Shown: piece after piece, positions 17,225 to 27,089 of the stretch
Position numbering within the stretch: position 1 is the stretch's first letter
Layout: every line of letters begins with the position of its first letter
NCBI GenBank assembly: GCA_016206155.1
Contig: JACQSC010000003.1
Coordinates: 1-41,029, forward strand
Source: Candidatus Uhrbacteria bacterium
Lineage (GTDB): Bacteria; Patescibacteriota; Patescibacteriia; JACQRZ01
Direction of reading: 5' to 3'
Length of the DNA stretch: 41,029 nt
Program-made: the position numbers and the translations under genes
Notes under the pieces: generated by a model
What the model was told of the DNA's origin: nothing
Database searches by the model: none
The model's input: only the letters and a program-made list of their open reading frames with translations

Positions 17225-18778
17225 TTATTGTGCAGAAGAAGATGACGCTCCAGATAGTGTTGCTTGAATCTTCTTGGTTATCGGGCCAGAGACCGTTGTC
17301 ATAAGATCAAGTGTTCCGGATTTTACATACCCGCCAAACGGTCCCCAGTCGGCGTAGACGTCATATTTTGCTTTTGTTTTCACTTGATTCGTGGCCTTAT
17401 GGAACGATCCAACGACAATCCTGTCGCCGTCCCAGACAGCAAGCGCCATCGGTTTATAGACTGCCGTTTGAGGATCTCCACCCTCCGGGACGAGTGTTAC
17501 GAATTGAATGGATCCGAGGCTGCTGTCTCTGTTCGGATACTCAAGATCGATCTCGACGACGATCTCGTGTCCCTCCTGTCGGTCAACTGCCGACTGCTTT
17601 GATTCGCCCGTCGTGACATTAATGGTGACGGTAAGTTCTTCCTTTACGGCGGTCAGATCGAGTGTGCCGACCGCGGTTGATGCAGAGCCGGTGTTCGTGT
17701 AGACCGTATATTTTTTTCCGATCTGAGGCGTGTTGGTCGCTTTGTGAAACGATGCCGTGACGCGCTTGTCGCCATCCCACACGGCGATGGCGGTTGGCTT
17801 GTAGCTAGCGGTCGCAACATTCTGGCCCTCAGGAACGAGCTCGACAGTGACGATTCCATTGAGCGCGCTATCCTTTGCCGGATACTGCAAGATGACTTGT
17901 ACTGGAACTTCGGAAGCGCCACTGGTTGACGGAGAGGCTGTGCCACCCTCCTTCAGATAGGTGATGGTGTGGTGCCAGTTGTTGTAATCGTATTCAAAGC
18001 GGATCTGCGTGCCGCTGATGAGTTTTCCCGGACCGCGAAGCTTAGATTCAGAAAGAACAATGGTATCACCGGTGACCGTGAATGTTCCCTTTTCACTTGA
18101 GACCGTATAGGCACCATCCTTGTTGAGCACAATGGGCGCAAAGAGCCGACAGTTGCCGCCCCCGCCCCCGCTGACGTTATAGCTCCAGCACCGATACGAG
18201 CCCGCATATGCTGAGAGATCATGTGTGCCTGACCCCGTTTGCTCTGACCCCGTTTGCTCGGGGTCTGTATATTTTTTTGCGGTTGGGATTTTTCCAATGT
18301 CGGTATTTGAGACGCCCAAACCAAGGTTACGCATGACAGAGAAGGCGTCGCTCGGTCGGCCGAGGTAATAGCGTTTCAGATCAACAGGGTTGATATACCA
18401 CGCCTCTCCCGCAGCTTGCACTTGAAGTAAAATTTTTCCCGCCAGCCGCCGCGCAAGTTTTGCGTCACCCGGATCGCTGTCACCGGATGCTGAAATTTTT
18501 TCAAGATCGGCAGTCGTAATGCCAAGGCCAAGTTCTCGCATGATTCGAAAGGCGTCGCTGGGTCGGCCGAGATAGGCGCGCTCCTGAGAGGCGGGATTGA
18601 TATACCACGCCTTGCCCTTCTCTTGAACTTGAAGAACAATGCGGCCCGCCAACCGCTCTGAGAGCGTAACGGCGTCGGCGCCAAGAGGGGCCGCGGCCCA
18701 CAGGCCAAGGAGTATCAATGACGTAAGAAACGCAATAGTACACTGATTCCGCGCGCCGCGCGTGAATTGATGGGTCAT
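17225..18778 (-). CDS. Secreted protein with two tandem 'RLAGRIVLQVQ..GKAWYINP...RAYLGRPSDAFRIMRELGLGI' repeats and two C-terminal Ig-like repeats
   Basis: ORF 517 aa, signal peptide, internal duplications visible in the translation. Confidence 0.85.
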   Translation of the reverse strand: MTHQFTRGARNQCTIAFLTSLILLGLWAAAPLGADAVTLSERLAGRIVLQVQEKGKAWYINPASQERAYLGRPSDAFRIMRELGLGITTADLEKISASGDSDPGDAKLARRLAGKILLQVQAAGEAWYINPVDLKRYYLGRPSDAFSVMRNLGLGVSNTDIGKIPTAKKYTDPEQTGSEQTGSGTHDLSAYAGSYRCWSYNVSGGGGGNCRLFAPIVLNKDGAYTVSSEKGTFTVTGDTIVLSESKLRGPGKLISGTQIRFEYDYNNWHHTITYLKEGGTASPSTSGASEVPVQVILQYPAKDSALNGIVTVELVPEGQNVATASYKPTAIAVWDGDKRVTASFHKATNTPQIGKKYTVYTNTGSASTAVGTLDLTAVKEELTVTINVTTGESKQSAVDRQEGHEIVVEIDLEYPNRDSSLGSIQFVTLVPEGGDPQTAVYKPMALAVWDGDRIVVGSFHKATNQVKTKAKYDVYADWGPFGGYVKSGTLDLMTTVSGPITKKIQATLSGASSSSAQ

Positions 18779-19449
18779 AGTGATGACGCATTAAGAGCTA
18801 TCGGAACACAGAGATCTTTATTTTTTTTCGCGAACGAAAAAGCGCTGTCCAGTTCTGCGAAAAGAACCGGATGAGTCTTTTGCGCAAGGGGAAGGGCGTA
18901 GTGTTCTATTTCTTCATACCAGCGGGGAAGCTTTTTTTGCGCCATGCTGTCACAGGGAATATTGGGCCACGATCGAACATTGTCCAGCACGTCGGCACAT
19001 TTTATCAGGCGCGTTCGTTCATCCTTATCCATAATCGCAAGAAATTTTTGCGCCTTGTCTTTGCTGATCAGTTCATCGTCTTCACAGAGGGGACGGGGGC
19101 GCGTGACATTGCGAACCAAACGCGCGACCTCTCCTCCAAAGTCGCGCGCGATTGAATCGTTGGTTACGGGGGTATCTTCAATGACATCGTGAAGAAGCGC
19201 CCCGCAGAGAGTATCGACATTGGTGATGCCGCATTCGTCGATAAGGCAGAGCGTGGCGCGAAGCGGATGAAGGATATAGGGTGTTCCATCGTCGCGCATT
19301 TGAGGAGCGTGCGCCTCCTTTGCCCCTTGGTATGCTTTTGTGAGCAGCGCCTGCGCCGATGTGTGGAAGTGTTGGATGAGAGTAAAAAACCGCTCTTCCT
19401 GCACTGAAAGAGTATGAAAGTCTGAAGGTGGGGGAAGGCGGATCGCCAT
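18775..19449 (-). CDS. Stand-alone HD-domain hydrolase of the RelA/SpoT/MESH1 type
   Basis: 'DDGTPYILHPLRATLCLIDECGI', 'LCGALLHDVIEDTPVT', 'RLIKCADVLDNVRSW'; no synthetase domain. Confidence 0.85.
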   Translation of the reverse strand: MAIRLPPPSDFHTLSVQEERFFTLIQHFHTSAQALLTKAYQGAKEAHAPQMRDDGTPYILHPLRATLCLIDECGITNVDTLCGALLHDVIEDTPVTNDSIARDFGGEVARLVRNVTRPRPLCEDDELISKDKAQKFLAIMDKDERTRLIKCADVLDNVRSWPNIPCDSMAQKKLPRWYEEIEHYALPLAQKTHPVLFAELDSAFSFAKKNKDLCVPIALNASSL

Positions 19450-19471
19450 AAATAAACAGTTAAAAACCTTC

Positions 19472-19488
19472 TCTCGGAAACCGAGAGT
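19472..19488 (-). promoter_or_regulatory. Hairpin CTCTCGG-AAA-CCGAGAG in the 5' region of the HD gene
   Basis: Perfect 7-bp inverted repeat between a TATACT-like -10 (minus strand) and the start codon. Confidence 0.55.
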
Positions 19489-19817
19489 TCATATATATAG
19501 TATAGCACATCTATGACAAAAACAAAAGGAAATGCTCTGGTCCATGATACAGTAAACAGGTAAGGAGGGGCTAAAATATGTTGAAAGAAAGGTAATTTAA
19601 TAAAAGGTTTATCAGGTAAACGGTGTCGCGGGATAATATCCGGTCAACATGGACAATGAAGCGATACAGAAGAGTTTCCGTAATTCAAAGTAATTGAGGA
19701 AATAATCCTCATTATCCCACATGCAAAATTCAAATCGAAAAATACATTTTTCTCAAATCAACCCTTGATGAAAAGGAAGCGATGGGGTATGCTGGAAATT
19801 AATTGATCACGAGTGAT

Positions 19818-22076
19818 ATGTACATATTTAAAGTCCCAATAATTGAACGAAAAGAGATTGCCAAAGAAACAATTGAGGTGAGCCTTGGGCTTGACGGAAA
19901 ACAATTTAATTTTTTCGCGGGACAATACATACGTCTGACAATTCCGGAATTGCGCTATCCCGATAAAAGAGGAAACTATCGCGATTTTTCTATCGCTTCT
20001 TCACCGAATAATCACAACACTCTTCAAGTCGCGATGCGGAAATCGGAGAGTGGTTTTAAGCGAACGCTCATGGAGGTGCCACTTGGCACCGAAGTGGAGA
20101 TCACTGGTCCACACGGAGATCTCACGCTCATTAAAAATTCGAAACGCACGGTTGTGTATCTCGTCGGCGGTATTGGCATTACGCCAGTTATGAGCCAGCT
20201 TCGGTTTGCCGCAGAAGAAAAATCGGATGCTGAATTCATTTTATTCAACAGCAATACGAGCGAAGAGACCGCAGTATATCTTGAGGAACTTGAAACGCTC
20301 ACAAAAAATCTTCCTCATTTTACCGTGGAGAATATTTTTGGGCTGATAGAGGAAAAGCACATCCGAGAGCGGATATTGAGCGTCATGGAAATTACCGCGC
20401 CATCTTGGTATCTTTCCGGCCCGCCACAAATGCTTGACGCGTTGTATAAGATTCTTTTTGATCATGGACTTTCCGAAAAAGATATCCACTGTGAGATGTT
20501 TCTTGGGTATGAATCTGGAATAAGCATTGAATCTCAAACCATATCGCGCCGGCTCGCAAGCACGGAGCAGGATGTTTCGGGGTATCGAATGTCTCGCGCC
20601 GAAACGTTGCTTAAGGCCTTGGAGAGCATTGCGCTCGTCAGTGAAGATGATGTTGAGGGAACTATTACTTTTGTAAATGATAAGTTTGTTGAAATATCAA
20701 AATATAGCAGAGAGGAACTGATTGGGCAAAATCACAGACTCTTGAAATCAGGTCACCACCCCCAATCTTTTTATAAAGATTTATGGAAGACAATTTCATG
20801 CGGTCTTGTATGGAGGGGCGAGATTAAAAATAAGGCAAAAGACGGGTCGTTCTATTGGGTGGATGCCGTGATCTCACCGGTTCTCGGGACTGATGGCAGG
20901 CCGCGGAGCTATGTTGCCGCCCGCTTCCCGATTACCGACCGGAAAAAATTAGAAGAGGTATCTGCAAAAGAAGAAGCGATTTTAGATTCCATTGGTGATG
21001 GATTTTATTGCGTTGATACTGATTCTACCATACTGATAATGAATAAAGTGGCTGGTGAGCTTATTGGTGTATCACCGGACGAATGTGTTGGAAAAAAATA
21101 TTATGATATTTTTGTTGCAAAAGATAATGCGGGAGCAACGGTACCCGCAGGAAATCTACCGATACATACTGCTCTTACAGGCGGCCAGACCACCGCTACT
21201 ACTACTGATTACTATCTTGTTCATAAAGACGGAACGCAATTTCCTTCCGCAATGACCATAACGCCCATCATCCTTGATGGAGACATTATTGGAGCGATTA
21301 ATATCTTTCGCGATATAACTCGCGAGAAAGAAATAGATCGGGCTAAAGACGAATTTGTTTCACTTGCGTCCCACCAGCTGCGCACCCCCCCAACGAGCAT
21401 CAACTGGTTTTTGGAAATGCTTCTTACGGGCGATGCCGGTCCTCTTAATGAAAAACAAGAAGAATGCGTCAGAGGGGCCTATCAAAACAGCCAGCGGATG
21501 GTTACCCTTGTAAATACGCTTCTGGACATTTCACGCATGGAACTCGGCGTTTTTCCTGTCATTCCGGAACCTGTCGACATGATCGTTTTTACCAAAGATA
21601 TTTTTGAGGAATTTAAACTTACGATCAAAGAAAAAGAGCTGACAGTAAAAGAACAGTATGCGCCCCACCTACCACTGATACCCGTTGACCGAAAGCTTTT
21701 AAGGATTGTTGTGCAAAATATTATTTCCAATGCGGTGAAGTATTCGCCCACAAAAGGAACAATACGCATAACGGTTTCCTTGCAAAAAGAGGGAACAAAT
21801 ATCGGCGGGCGAAAACTAACAATCGACAGCGTCGTCATTAGCATATCTGATACGGGGTATGGAATCCCGCGCGATCAATTCGATAAAATTTTTACCAAGT
21901 TATTTCGCGCCGATAACGTGAAAGACAAAGCTACCGATGGCATCGGTTTAGGTTTGTATCTTGCAAAATCAATTGTTGACCGTGTCCAGGGTGATGTGTG
22001 GTTTGAGTCAGTTGAAAACAAGGGATCGACGTTTTACCTTTCACTTCCAAGCAAAGGCATGGAAAAAAAGGAATGA
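19818..22076 (+). CDS. Ferredoxin-NADP reductase-like domain fused to PAS-PAS-histidine kinase
   Basis: FNR motifs NYRDFSIASSP, LVGGIGITPVMSQL, SGPPQMLDAL; two PAS domains; H-box DEFVSLASHQLRTPPTSINW; N/G boxes NIISNAVKYSP, DTGYGIP, GIGLGLYLAKSIV. Alternative TTG start at 19803. Confidence 0.93.
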   Translation: MYIFKVPIIERKEIAKETIEVSLGLDGKQFNFFAGQYIRLTIPELRYPDKRGNYRDFSIASSPNNHNTLQVAMRKSESGFKRTLMEVPLGTEVEITGPHGDLTLIKNSKRTVVYLVGGIGITPVMSQLRFAAEEKSDAEFILFNSNTSEETAVYLEELETLTKNLPHFTVENIFGLIEEKHIRERILSVMEITAPSWYLSGPPQMLDALYKILFDHGLSEKDIHCEMFLGYESGISIESQTISRRLASTEQDVSGYRMSRAETLLKALESIALVSEDDVEGTITFVNDKFVEISKYSREELIGQNHRLLKSGHHPQSFYKDLWKTISCGLVWRGEIKNKAKDGSFYWVDAVISPVLGTDGRPRSYVAARFPITDRKKLEEVSAKEEAILDSIGDGFYCVDTDSTILIMNKVAGELIGVSPDECVGKKYYDIFVAKDNAGATVPAGNLPIHTALTGGQTTATTTDYYLVHKDGTQFPSAMTITPIILDGDIIGAINIFRDITREKEIDRAKDEFVSLASHQLRTPPTSINWFLEMLLTGDAGPLNEKQEECVRGAYQNSQRMVTLVNTLLDISRMELGVFPVIPEPVDMIVFTKDIFEEFKLTIKEKELTVKEQYAPHLPLIPVDRKLLRIVVQNIISNAVKYSPTKGTIRITVSLQKEGTNIGGRKLTIDSVVISISDTGYGIPRDQFDKIFTKLFRADNVKDKATDGIGLGLYLAKSIVDRVQGDVWFESVENKGSTFYLSLPSKGMEKKE

Positions 22077-22122
22077 AACAAGGAGCTTGAGAACAAATTA
22101 ATAGATTAATAAGATAATATGT

Positions 22123-22494
22123 ATGGAAAAAGCAAAGAAAAAAATTCTCATCATCGAAGATGAAAAATCAATGGCACGCGCGCTTGAACTGAAGCTTGCG
22201 TTTGCCGGTTTCGAATCTAAAGCTGCGGGAAACGGGGAGGAGGGACTTGCGCTTCTCGAAAAAGAGACGTTTGATCTTGTTCTCCTTGACATCATTATGC
22301 CGAAAATTGATGGATTTGCGGTGCTCGAAGCGCTCAAAGAGAAAAAAATAAAAACACCAGTCATAGTACTTACCAATCTGAGCCAAGACGAAGATGAAAA
22401 ACGCGCGAAATCGCTTGGCGCGAAAGATTTTCTTGTGAAGTCAAATACGTCCATCGCGACCATTGTCGAGAAAGTAGGGCAGTTTTTGAAGTAA
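22123..22494 (+). CDS. Single-domain response regulator (CheY-like receiver)
   Basis: IIEDE, phospho-acceptor FDLVLLDIIMPKIDG, VLTNL, AKDFLVKS. Confidence 0.93.
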   Translation: MEKAKKKILIIEDEKSMARALELKLAFAGFESKAAGNGEEGLALLEKETFDLVLLDIIMPKIDGFAVLEALKEKKIKTPVIVLTNLSQDEDEKRAKSLGAKDFLVKSNTSIATIVEKVGQFLK

Positions 22495-22501
22495 ATACTG
22501 T

Positions 22502-24181
22502 ATGGAGGACGCACAATTAAAAAAAATACTTCTCGCGGGGAATTACGTGAGCGAGCGCGATCTTGCCAATGCCCAGGACGATGCCATAAAGAATCATCGT
22601 CCAATTGCCGATTATCTTTTTTCGGAGGGGTTGTTGACAAAAGATATCATGGGGCAGGCAATCGCCGAATCGCTTGACGTGCCGTATGCAGACCTGAATT
22701 CCAATCAGCCGCCGCGTGAGCAGGTGCTCAAAATTCCTGAAGAAACTGCGAAGAAATTTCACGCAGTTCTTTTTGATCAGAGTGATGTGTCGGTATCTGT
22801 CGCATCCGATGCGCCGACGGAAAAGGGTTTGAGTGAAGCGCTCACACCGCTATTTCCAAACAAGAAAATAGTTCTTTTATATTCATTGTTCGAGGACATT
22901 GCCACGGCACACACCCACTATCAAAAGTCTCTTGACACGCGTTTTTCAAAAATATTGGAAAAAAAACATCGCATCGCGCCGGAACTTCTCGATGAAATTT
23001 TTTTAGATTCTTTGACATTCCATGCATCCGATATTCACTTTGATCCGCAAGCACATGAAGTGGTTGTGCGATTTCGCATCGATGGCGTGCTTCATGAAGC
23101 GGGGAGGTTTCCACGTGAGCATTATCCGAATATCTTGAATCGGGTCAAGGTCATGAGCGCGATGAGAATCGACGAACATTTTGCCGCGCAAGACGGTTCA
23201 TTGCAATTTATCCACGATGAAAAGGCGGTTGATATGCGCACGTCGATAGCTCCAACCATTCAAGGGGAAAAAGTAGTTCTTCGTGTGCTCAAGGCCTATG
23301 TCGAGGGATTCGCGCTTGGCGACTTGGGTCTTTCTCCGCGCGACCAATCATTGCTTGAAGATGCGGCGCACAAGCCCTTTGGCATGATTGTTGTGGCAGG
23401 ACCGACTGGATCAGGAAAAACCACCACGTTGTACTCGCTTATCAAATCGTTAAATAGGGCAGAGATAAATATTACGACCATCGAAGATCCGGTTGAATAC
23501 CGGGTGCCCGGCATCAACCAGATCCAGGTCAATCCTTTGACAAATCTTACCTTCGCAAAGGGTCTTAAATCGATCGTGCGGCAGGATCCCGATATGATTC
23601 TTGTGGGTGAGATTCGCGATGAGGAGACAGCCGAGATTGCTGTCAACGCGGCACTGACGGGCCACTTGTTGTTTTCGACATTCCACGCCAACGATGCGGC
23701 AACAGCGATTCCGCGATTGCTCGATATGGGTATCGAACAGTTTTTACTCGCATCGACACTCGAGCTTATTATTGCCCAGCGCCTCGTGCGTAAAATTTGC
23801 GAACAGTGCAGGCAAAGCGACCCCATCCTCGCAAAAGATATGCCATCTTCACTTGCTCCGCACATAGAAAGCGGGAAGAAGAAGGTTTCTTTTTATCGAG
23901 GCAAGGGATGCGATACCTGCGGTCAGAGCGGCTATCATGGGCGTATTGGAATTTTTGAATTCATACGCATAACACCAGCCATGAAGGAACTGGTACTAAA
24001 ACACCCATCAACACAACAAGTTCTGGAGCTTGCGCGAGAAGAGGGTTTTCGATCGTTATTTGAGGATGGTCTTGAAAAAGCGCGGCTTGGTGTTACCACG
24101 ATTGAAGAGTTACTCCGTGTCGCGCCGCCCAATCCGGACACCGCGCGGTTTTCCAAAAAGAAAAAGAAGTCCGCCGTATGA
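22502..24181 (+). CDS. pilB: Type IV pilus assembly ATPase PilB/GspE
   Basis: Walker A GPTGSGKTTTLYSLI, Asp box, ILVGEIRDEETAEIAVNAALTGHLLFSTFHAND, zinc motifs CEQC/CDTC. Confidence 0.95.
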   Translation: MEDAQLKKILLAGNYVSERDLANAQDDAIKNHRPIADYLFSEGLLTKDIMGQAIAESLDVPYADLNSNQPPREQVLKIPEETAKKFHAVLFDQSDVSVSVASDAPTEKGLSEALTPLFPNKKIVLLYSLFEDIATAHTHYQKSLDTRFSKILEKKHRIAPELLDEIFLDSLTFHASDIHFDPQAHEVVVRFRIDGVLHEAGRFPREHYPNILNRVKVMSAMRIDEHFAAQDGSLQFIHDEKAVDMRTSIAPTIQGEKVVLRVLKAYVEGFALGDLGLSPRDQSLLEDAAHKPFGMIVVAGPTGSGKTTTLYSLIKSLNRAEINITTIEDPVEYRVPGINQIQVNPLTNLTFAKGLKSIVRQDPDMILVGEIRDEETAEIAVNAALTGHLLFSTFHANDAATAIPRLLDMGIEQFLLASTLELIIAQRLVRKICEQCRQSDPILAKDMPSSLAPHIESGKKKVSFYRGKGCDTCGQSGYHGRIGIFEFIRITPAMKELVLKHPSTQQVLELAREEGFRSLFEDGLEKARLGVTTIEELLRVAPPNPDTARFSKKKKKSAV

Positions 24182-25215
24182 ACACGAACTATTTTTTAGA
24201 GCAGTTGAGCATGTTGGCTTCATCGGGCATGACGGTGTCTCATGCTCTTGGCGCAATCGAGGGGGAGATGAAGTCGCGGTCGATGAGAGCATTTGTTGCA
24301 GGCATTTCACAAGATATCGAATCGGGCGAACCGCTGTGGAAGGCGTTTGAAAAAACCAAGTCGTTTGGCGAACACGTTATATCGCTTGTGAGGATCGGGG
24401 AAGAGTCGGGAACGCTTTCACAAAACATACGCGTCATAGCGCTTCAACAAGAAAAAGAACGCATGTTTCGTTCAAAAATTCGTTCGGCATTTTTGTATCC
24501 GGTTTTTGTTCTTGTTTTAATGGTCGTCGTCGGAGTCGGTATCGCGTGGTTCATCTTACCAAAACTTGCACTGGTGTTTTCCCAGCTTCATCTTATACTT
24601 CCACCGGTAACGCGAGTGGCAATAGCAGTTGGATTATTTTTGCAAAACTATGGGGCAGTCGCCGTGCCGGCAGGTGTTCTCGCGGCGTTCGGTTTGTGGT
24701 ATATCCTGTTTTATTTTCCACAGACAAAGAACATCGGCCATACGCTGTTGTTCGTTTTACCGGGACCACGGAGTATTATCAGGCAAGAAGAGATCGCTCG
24801 ATTTTCCTATATGTTGGGAACGCTGTTGCAGGCGGGGATGCCAGTGGTCGCATGCTTGCAATCCATTGAAGGTGCGACGGTATTTACGCCCTATGCGCGA
24901 CTGTATGCGAATATGAAAAAGCATATCGAAGAAGGCGATTCATTTCAAAAAAGTTTTTCGCGCGAGCACCATCTTGCTTCTCTGGTGCCGATGTCTGTTC
25001 AGCAGATGATTGTTGCTGCAGAGCAGTCAGGGCAGTTGTCGCAGGTGCTGTTGCATATAAGCGGATATTACGAAGAAAAACTTGATACGGCAACCAAGAA
25101 TTTGGCAGTGATTTTGGAGCCCATACTCTTGGTTGTTGTATGGCTTGGTGTTGTCGCGGTTGCGCTTTCCGTTATTTTGCCCATTTATCAGCTGGTAGGG
25201 CAACTCAATCAGTAG
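24178..25215 (+). CDS. pilC: Type IV pilus inner-membrane platform protein PilC/GspF
   Basis: T2SSF-like double repeat, 'GTLLQAGMPVVACLQSIEGAT', 'AEQSGQLSQVLLHISGYYEEKLD'. Confidence 0.92.
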   Translation: MNTNYFLEQLSMLASSGMTVSHALGAIEGEMKSRSMRAFVAGISQDIESGEPLWKAFEKTKSFGEHVISLVRIGEESGTLSQNIRVIALQQEKERMFRSKIRSAFLYPVFVLVLMVVVGVGIAWFILPKLALVFSQLHLILPPVTRVAIAVGLFLQNYGAVAVPAGVLAAFGLWYILFYFPQTKNIGHTLLFVLPGPRSIIRQEEIARFSYMLGTLLQAGMPVVACLQSIEGATVFTPYARLYANMKKHIEEGDSFQKSFSREHHLASLVPMSVQQMIVAAEQSGQLSQVLLHISGYYEEKLDTATKNLAVILEPILLVVVWLGVVAVALSVILPIYQLVGQLNQ

Positions 25216-25218
25216 GAG

Positions 25219-25647
25219 ATGAAAGGATTTACCATTATTGAGCTCTTGCTCTCTGTCGCGCTTGTAGGAGCGTTGGCTATTTTTTCATTTCCTGTCTATC
25301 AATCGTTCCAATCGCGTTCTGATGGTGAGAATGCCGCCGTCATTGTGGCGCAGACAATGAGGCGCGCTCAAGCGCTTTCCCATGCAATGGATGGAGATAT
25401 GAGCTGGGGGGTAAAAATTCAGGGCGGGTCCATCGTTCTTTTCAAGGGGGAAACATACGCGAGCCGCGACACAACGACAGACGAGGTATTTGACATGCCT
25501 TCTGATATTACGCCATCAGGAGCAAATGAAATTGTGTTCGAAAAATTTTCCGGTCTCCCGCAATCAACGGGAACCGTAACACTTACATCAAATACCAATG
25601 AAACGCGAAACATCACAATCAATGCGCAAGGTACTATCACCTATTAG
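25219..25647 (+). CDS. Minor prepilin (GspH/FimT-like)
   Basis: MKGFTIIELLLSVALVGALAIF prepilin signal. Confidence 0.88.
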   Translation: MKGFTIIELLLSVALVGALAIFSFPVYQSFQSRSDGENAAVIVAQTMRRAQALSHAMDGDMSWGVKIQGGSIVLFKGETYASRDTTTDEVFDMPSDITPSGANEIVFEKFSGLPQSTGTVTLTSNTNETRNITINAQGTITY

Positions 25648-27082
25648 AAACCATATTCAAGGAGGATTCTCCCTCGTTGAAATTATTTGTGCGAGCGCTC
25701 TTTTTGCATTGCTTGTCGTTGCGCTTCTCGGCGCGTATCTATACGGTGAGGAGGCGCAAATGCTTGCCGGGAATCGAGCGCGAGCAGTCCTGATTGCGAA
25801 AGAGGGACTGGAAGCGGCGCGTAATATTCGTGATGCCAGTTTTGCAAATCTTTCAGACGGAGCTCATGGACTGATCACATCGGGCAATCAATGGTCGTTT
25901 TCGGGTACCAGTGATACGTCGGATATATTCACTCGTCAAATTGTCATCAGTTCAATAGACGCAAAGAGAAAAAATGTTACCGCGAACGTGACGTGGCGCC
26001 AGAACGAATTGCGTAACGGTACGGTATCGTTGGCAACCGAGCTTTCAAGTTGGCTTGGCGCGAAAAAGGGTTCGGCGCCATCGCTAATCGCGTGTATGAA
26101 TCTTGACGTTGCAAACAGCGGGAACGAAGCGGCTGACGGCATCTCAATAGCGACACAGGGTAATTACGTATATCTTGGAAGACAAAACAATAACGGCTAT
26201 GAATTTTTTGTTTTTGATGTCACGACACCATCCACGCCTGTTTTGCTTGGGAAAGTCGCGACAGGTGATACCGCAAACGATATCGCCGTGAGCGGTAATT
26301 ACGCCTACATCGCCTCAAGCGATAATGCCGGAGAGCTGACAGTTGTTGATGTTTCCGCTCCAACGGCCCTGTCTGTTGCGGCAAAATTTAATTTAACCGC
26401 GGCAAACAGTGGAAACGCGAATGCGGACGGACTTGCGGTTGCAATCGGCGGGGGAGATCGTTTGTATCTCACTCGTACGAAAAGTGCGGGCAAAGAATTG
26501 TATGTTTTTGATATTTCTGCCCCGACCGTGCCGGCTCTTTTGGGTTCCGTCGATTTAAACGGTGACATCAGAGAGATCGGAGTAAGCGGGAATTATGTCT
26601 ACGCGGCATCTGGCGACAACACGCAGGAGTTTCAGGTTATCGATGTCGCCACACCGTCCGCTCCAGTACTTGCAGCATCCCTCAATCTTGATCAGGGGGC
26701 AACGCAACCCGACGCATTTTCCATCGCAATAGGTGTCAACACGGTGTATGTCGGGAGGGACGGTTCTGCCGCCTCCGAATTTTATATCATCGATACGACG
26801 ACCCCAACGAGCCCGTCGATTGTGAGCACACTTGATGTTGGTACCCATATTTTGCAATCGATAGATTATAATGATGCCCTAAAGTTTGTATTCTTCGCAA
26901 ACACCGCGACGGGAGCGGAAGATTATCAGGTGATCGATGTAAGCAATCCTGCCGCACCAACGCTTCTTACCAATGTTAATTTAAACGGTACGCCGTATAA
27001 GGTGGTATATTCTTCGGCAAAAGACGCTGTGATGATCGCGTCAGGGTACGATTCGTGCGAGCTTCAAATAATTTCCCCCTAA
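25622..27082 (+). CDS. Prepilin N-terminus fused to LVIVD-type beta-propeller
   Basis: GGFSLVEIICASALFALLVVALL class III signal, then repeated 'NYVYLGR...FFVFDVTTPSTPVLLGKV..GDTANDIAVSGNYAYIAS' units. The listed ORF starts at 25598, but ATG 25622 is more plausible. Confidence 0.88.
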   Translation: MRKVLSPIRNHIQGGFSLVEIICASALFALLVVALLGAYLYGEEAQMLAGNRARAVLIAKEGLEAARNIRDASFANLSDGAHGLITSGNQWSFSGTSDTSDIFTRQIVISSIDAKRKNVTANVTWRQNELRNGTVSLATELSSWLGAKKGSAPSLIACMNLDVANSGNEAADGISIATQGNYVYLGRQNNNGYEFFVFDVTTPSTPVLLGKVATGDTANDIAVSGNYAYIASSDNAGELTVVDVSAPTALSVAAKFNLTAANSGNANADGLAVAIGGGDRLYLTRTKSAGKELYVFDISAPTVPALLGSVDLNGDIREIGVSGNYVYAASGDNTQEFQVIDVATPSAPVLAASLNLDQGATQPDAFSIAIGVNTVYVGRDGSAASEFYIIDTTTPTSPSIVSTLDVGTHILQSIDYNDALKFVFFANTATGAEDYQVIDVSNPAAPTLLTNVNLNGTPYKVVYSSAKDAVMIASGYDSCELQIISP

Positions 27083-27089
27083 AGCACAT

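Noticed and set aside
18225-18262. Direct repeat TGACCCCGTTTGCTC x2 as an inserted mobile element
   Set aside because: Only two units, in frame within the coding sequence (EQTGSEQTGS); simple local duplication is sufficient.
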